Shown one piece after another: positions 12,063-13,477 of a DNA stretch of 13,477 nt (position 1 is its first letter; the number at the start of each line of letters is the position of its first letter). The stretch covers positions 1-13,477 of the forward strand of contig JAADGY010000057.1 in the NCBI GenBank assembly GCA_013152165.1, given 5' to 3'. Under the pieces are notes generated by a model. The model worked only from the letters and a program-made list of their open reading frames with translations, was not told where the DNA came from and made no database searches. The stretch is from a bacterium (GTDB taxonomy: Bacteria > Patescibacteriota > Microgenomatia > JAADGY01). The translations under genes were made by a program, and so were the position numbers.

Positions 12063-13477
12063 TTACTGATTTTGATAGTGAGTTAGTTTATAGATAGTTA
12101 AAGGCGGGATTGCATAGGTTTGGTTGATTTGGGCCCAGCCAAAGGCGGCGACGTCCCATAAGGAATTGCCGATGGGTTGGCATGTGTCTTTTGGTTTTTC
12201 GCAGACGACGAAGAGCTGGTCGGTTAATTTTTGATGGATGGTTTTTAGAGGGGCTTTTTTGAGCTTAAAAAAGTATTTATAGCCAAGATCGTAGTTGTTG
12301 TCTGATAAAAGGGCGAAGTTAAATGGCTTGTTTTGAGATTGGTTGATGATTAAATCAACGGCTTTAATAGTGGTTTTGATTTGGTTATTGGCCGGGTATT
12401 TAAAGATTTTTTGATAAACGCCGATTAAATTAAGGCTTATGATGATTAAGCTGTAGGTTATTAATAGTTTAAGGCTGCGTTTAGTCTTTTTGATTTTAAG
12501 ATAAAGATAGGTCAAGGTTAAGACCGGCAGAAAAAAGGCAAAGGCAAAGTAGTGATCATACAAGGGGCCATTGTATAAAGATAAAGACAATAAACTGATA
12601 AAGGTAAAAACAAAGATTAGTTTAGCGAATTTGTTTTTTGTCTTTTGGCTGTAAAAGGCTAGAGCGATTGGCAAAAAGAGGGCGTAGCCTATCAAAAAGC
12701 GGTTGTTAAGCTGTCGGATGACGTTGGAGAGGGATTTGATGATCGAGATGAGATCCAGGGTGATTATGCCGGTGTTGGAGGTGGTGTTTATGGCTGAAAG
12801 TAAGTTTTTGACTTCCCTAAAGTCATGCTTGTATTCGAATAATATAAAGGGCAGTTCGGTTATTAGGACGGAACCGATCAAAACAAGCCAGGCTTTGTAG
12901 TTTTTCTTAATGTTTTTCCAGAAAGAAAAGTTTAGGATAATAGGCAAAAGAATGATTAGGCCGGCCAGGTAGTGAAGCTGGAGAATGATGCCGTAGGTAA
13001 TGCCCAAGGCAATGATTTGTTGGTTTTTTAGTTTTGATGAGCGGCTGAAGCGGTAGGATAAATAAACAAATAAAAGGCTGGCAAAAGGCAACAGGTTGGG
13101 GTTCCAGGAAAAGCGGGAGTATTCAACCACGATTGGGTTGGTGGCATAAATCAGGCTGGCAAAAAAGGCGATTAAGTGCGATTTGCTAACTTTGAAGATA
13201 AAGTAATAAAGCAGTAAGATTGTTAAAAGGCTAAAGAAAGCGATGCCAAAGGCCGGGCCGACAGGCGAATAGTTGAAGATAAAAAGCCAAGGGGCAATAA
13301 AGTAATAATAGAAAGGCCCAAGGTAAAAATTGCCGACTGAAGTCATCGGGCCGATGAAGGTAAAATCGCCATGAAGAATGTTATAAGCAATTAGGGTGTC
13401 ACGGCCCTGGTCGCCAAGGAACATAACCCTGGGAGCAAATTGCCAAAAGCGAAGGAAGGCAGAGATGGTAACCAAAC
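12063..13477 (-). CDS. GT-C/GT39-like membrane glycosyltransferase, N-terminus beyond window
   Basis: The reading frame is open to the window edge. The only early start candidate, TTG at 13475, is more likely a Leu in the first membrane helix, so I call the gene partial at its 5' end. About 470 residues are visible. Counting from that TTG, an outside loop holds FLGDQGRDTLIAYNIL (19-34), with acids where GT-C enzymes carry the catalytic Asp, then GPMTSVGNFYLGPFYYYF (42-59) and EYSRFSWNPNLLPF (118-131). This series is typical of ArnT/PMT-like proteins. About 10 further hydrophobic segments follow, ending with a soluble C-terminal domain that has two Cys nine residues apart (VCEKPKDTC), possibly a disulfide outside the cell. 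A lipid-linked sugar is the likely donor; the acceptor is unknown. The stop lies 18 nt before the ALG5-like gene. Confidence 0.8.
   Translation of the reverse strand, partial: LVTISAFLRFWQFAPRVMFLGDQGRDTLIAYNILHGDFTFIGPMTSVGNFYLGPFYYYFIAPWLFIFNYSPVGPAFGIAFFSLLTILLLYYFIFKVSKSHLIAFFASLIYATNPIVVEYSRFSWNPNLLPFASLLFVYLSYRFSRSSKLKNQQIIALGITYGIILQLHYLAGLIILLPIILNFSFWKNIKKNYKAWLVLIGSVLITELPFILFEYKHDFREVKNLLSAINTTSNTGIITLDLISIIKSLSNVIRQLNNRFLIGYALFLPIALAFYSQKTKNKFAKLIFVFTFISLLSLSLYNGPLYDHYFAFAFFLPVLTLTYLYLKIKKTKRSLKLLITYSLIIISLNLIGVYQKIFKYPANNQIKTTIKAVDLIINQSQNKPFNFALLSDNNYDLGYKYFFKLKKAPLKTIHQKLTDQLFVVCEKPKDTCQPIGNSLWDVAAFGWAQINQTYAIPPLTIYKLTHYQNQ

Noticed and set aside
13473..13475. TTG as the true start of the rightmost gene
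   Set aside because: The frame is open to the window edge, and the protein would begin inside its first membrane helix, so the gene is more likely cut by the edge.
1..13477. tRNA, rRNA, CRISPR array or insertion sequence
   Set aside because: No cloverleaf, repeat-spacer pattern, transposase or terminal inverted repeats were recognised; the repeats present are short and lie within genes.

Overview
The window is a densely packed, single-direction (minus-strand) block of nine genes. Most are for building or exporting surface glycan. AT-rich composition, spacings from -4 to +48 nt within the block and a set of large GT-C-like membrane proteins suggest a small-genome bacterium. The absence of any Shine-Dalgarno at all nine visible starts, and the PTPS-related/YfhO-like paralogs, point most to the Candidate Phyla Radiation (Patescibacteria, perhaps Microgenomates-like). 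This placement is an inference at about 0.6; no rRNA or marker gene is present. TGA acts as a stop at two ATGA overlaps, so the recoded (TGA = Gly) CPR lineages are unlikely.

Layout in transcription order, from the right edge leftwards. A GT-C-like membrane glycosyltransferase, cut at its N-terminus by the window edge (13477-12063), is followed by an ALG5-like polyprenyl-phosphate sugar transferase (12044-11280). Next is a PMT/ArnT-like GT39-type membrane protein (11231-9666). Three tandem paralogs of a PTPS-related/YfhO-like membrane family follow (9661-7916, 7919-6165, 6147-4393). Then come a Wzx-type flippase (4389-2947) and a further GT-C-like membrane protein (2950-1160). After a 150-nt gap containing a clear -10 box come a class I SAM methyltransferase (1009-194) and the N-terminus of a GT2 glycosyltransferase (189-1, running off the left edge).

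Inferred working model: the soluble GT2 charges a polyprenyl phosphate with a sugar. The GT-C proteins transfer sugars from such lipid donors on the outer face of the membrane. The flippase moves a lipid-linked intermediate across. Substrates and final product cannot be read from the sequence.

Three structures go beyond the genes. (1) TATAAT/TATACT boxes sit exactly 5-6 nt before the ATG of four genes and a weaker one before a fifth, which implies leaderless mRNAs. (2) A perfect 20-bp inverted repeat with a 7-nt loop lies inside the last codons of one membrane-protein gene and just upstream of the flippase -10 box. (3) AT-rich tracts with a 7-bp period sit inside three membrane-protein genes, at hydrophilic loops or the N-terminus, and look like in-frame insertions of a spreading short repeat.
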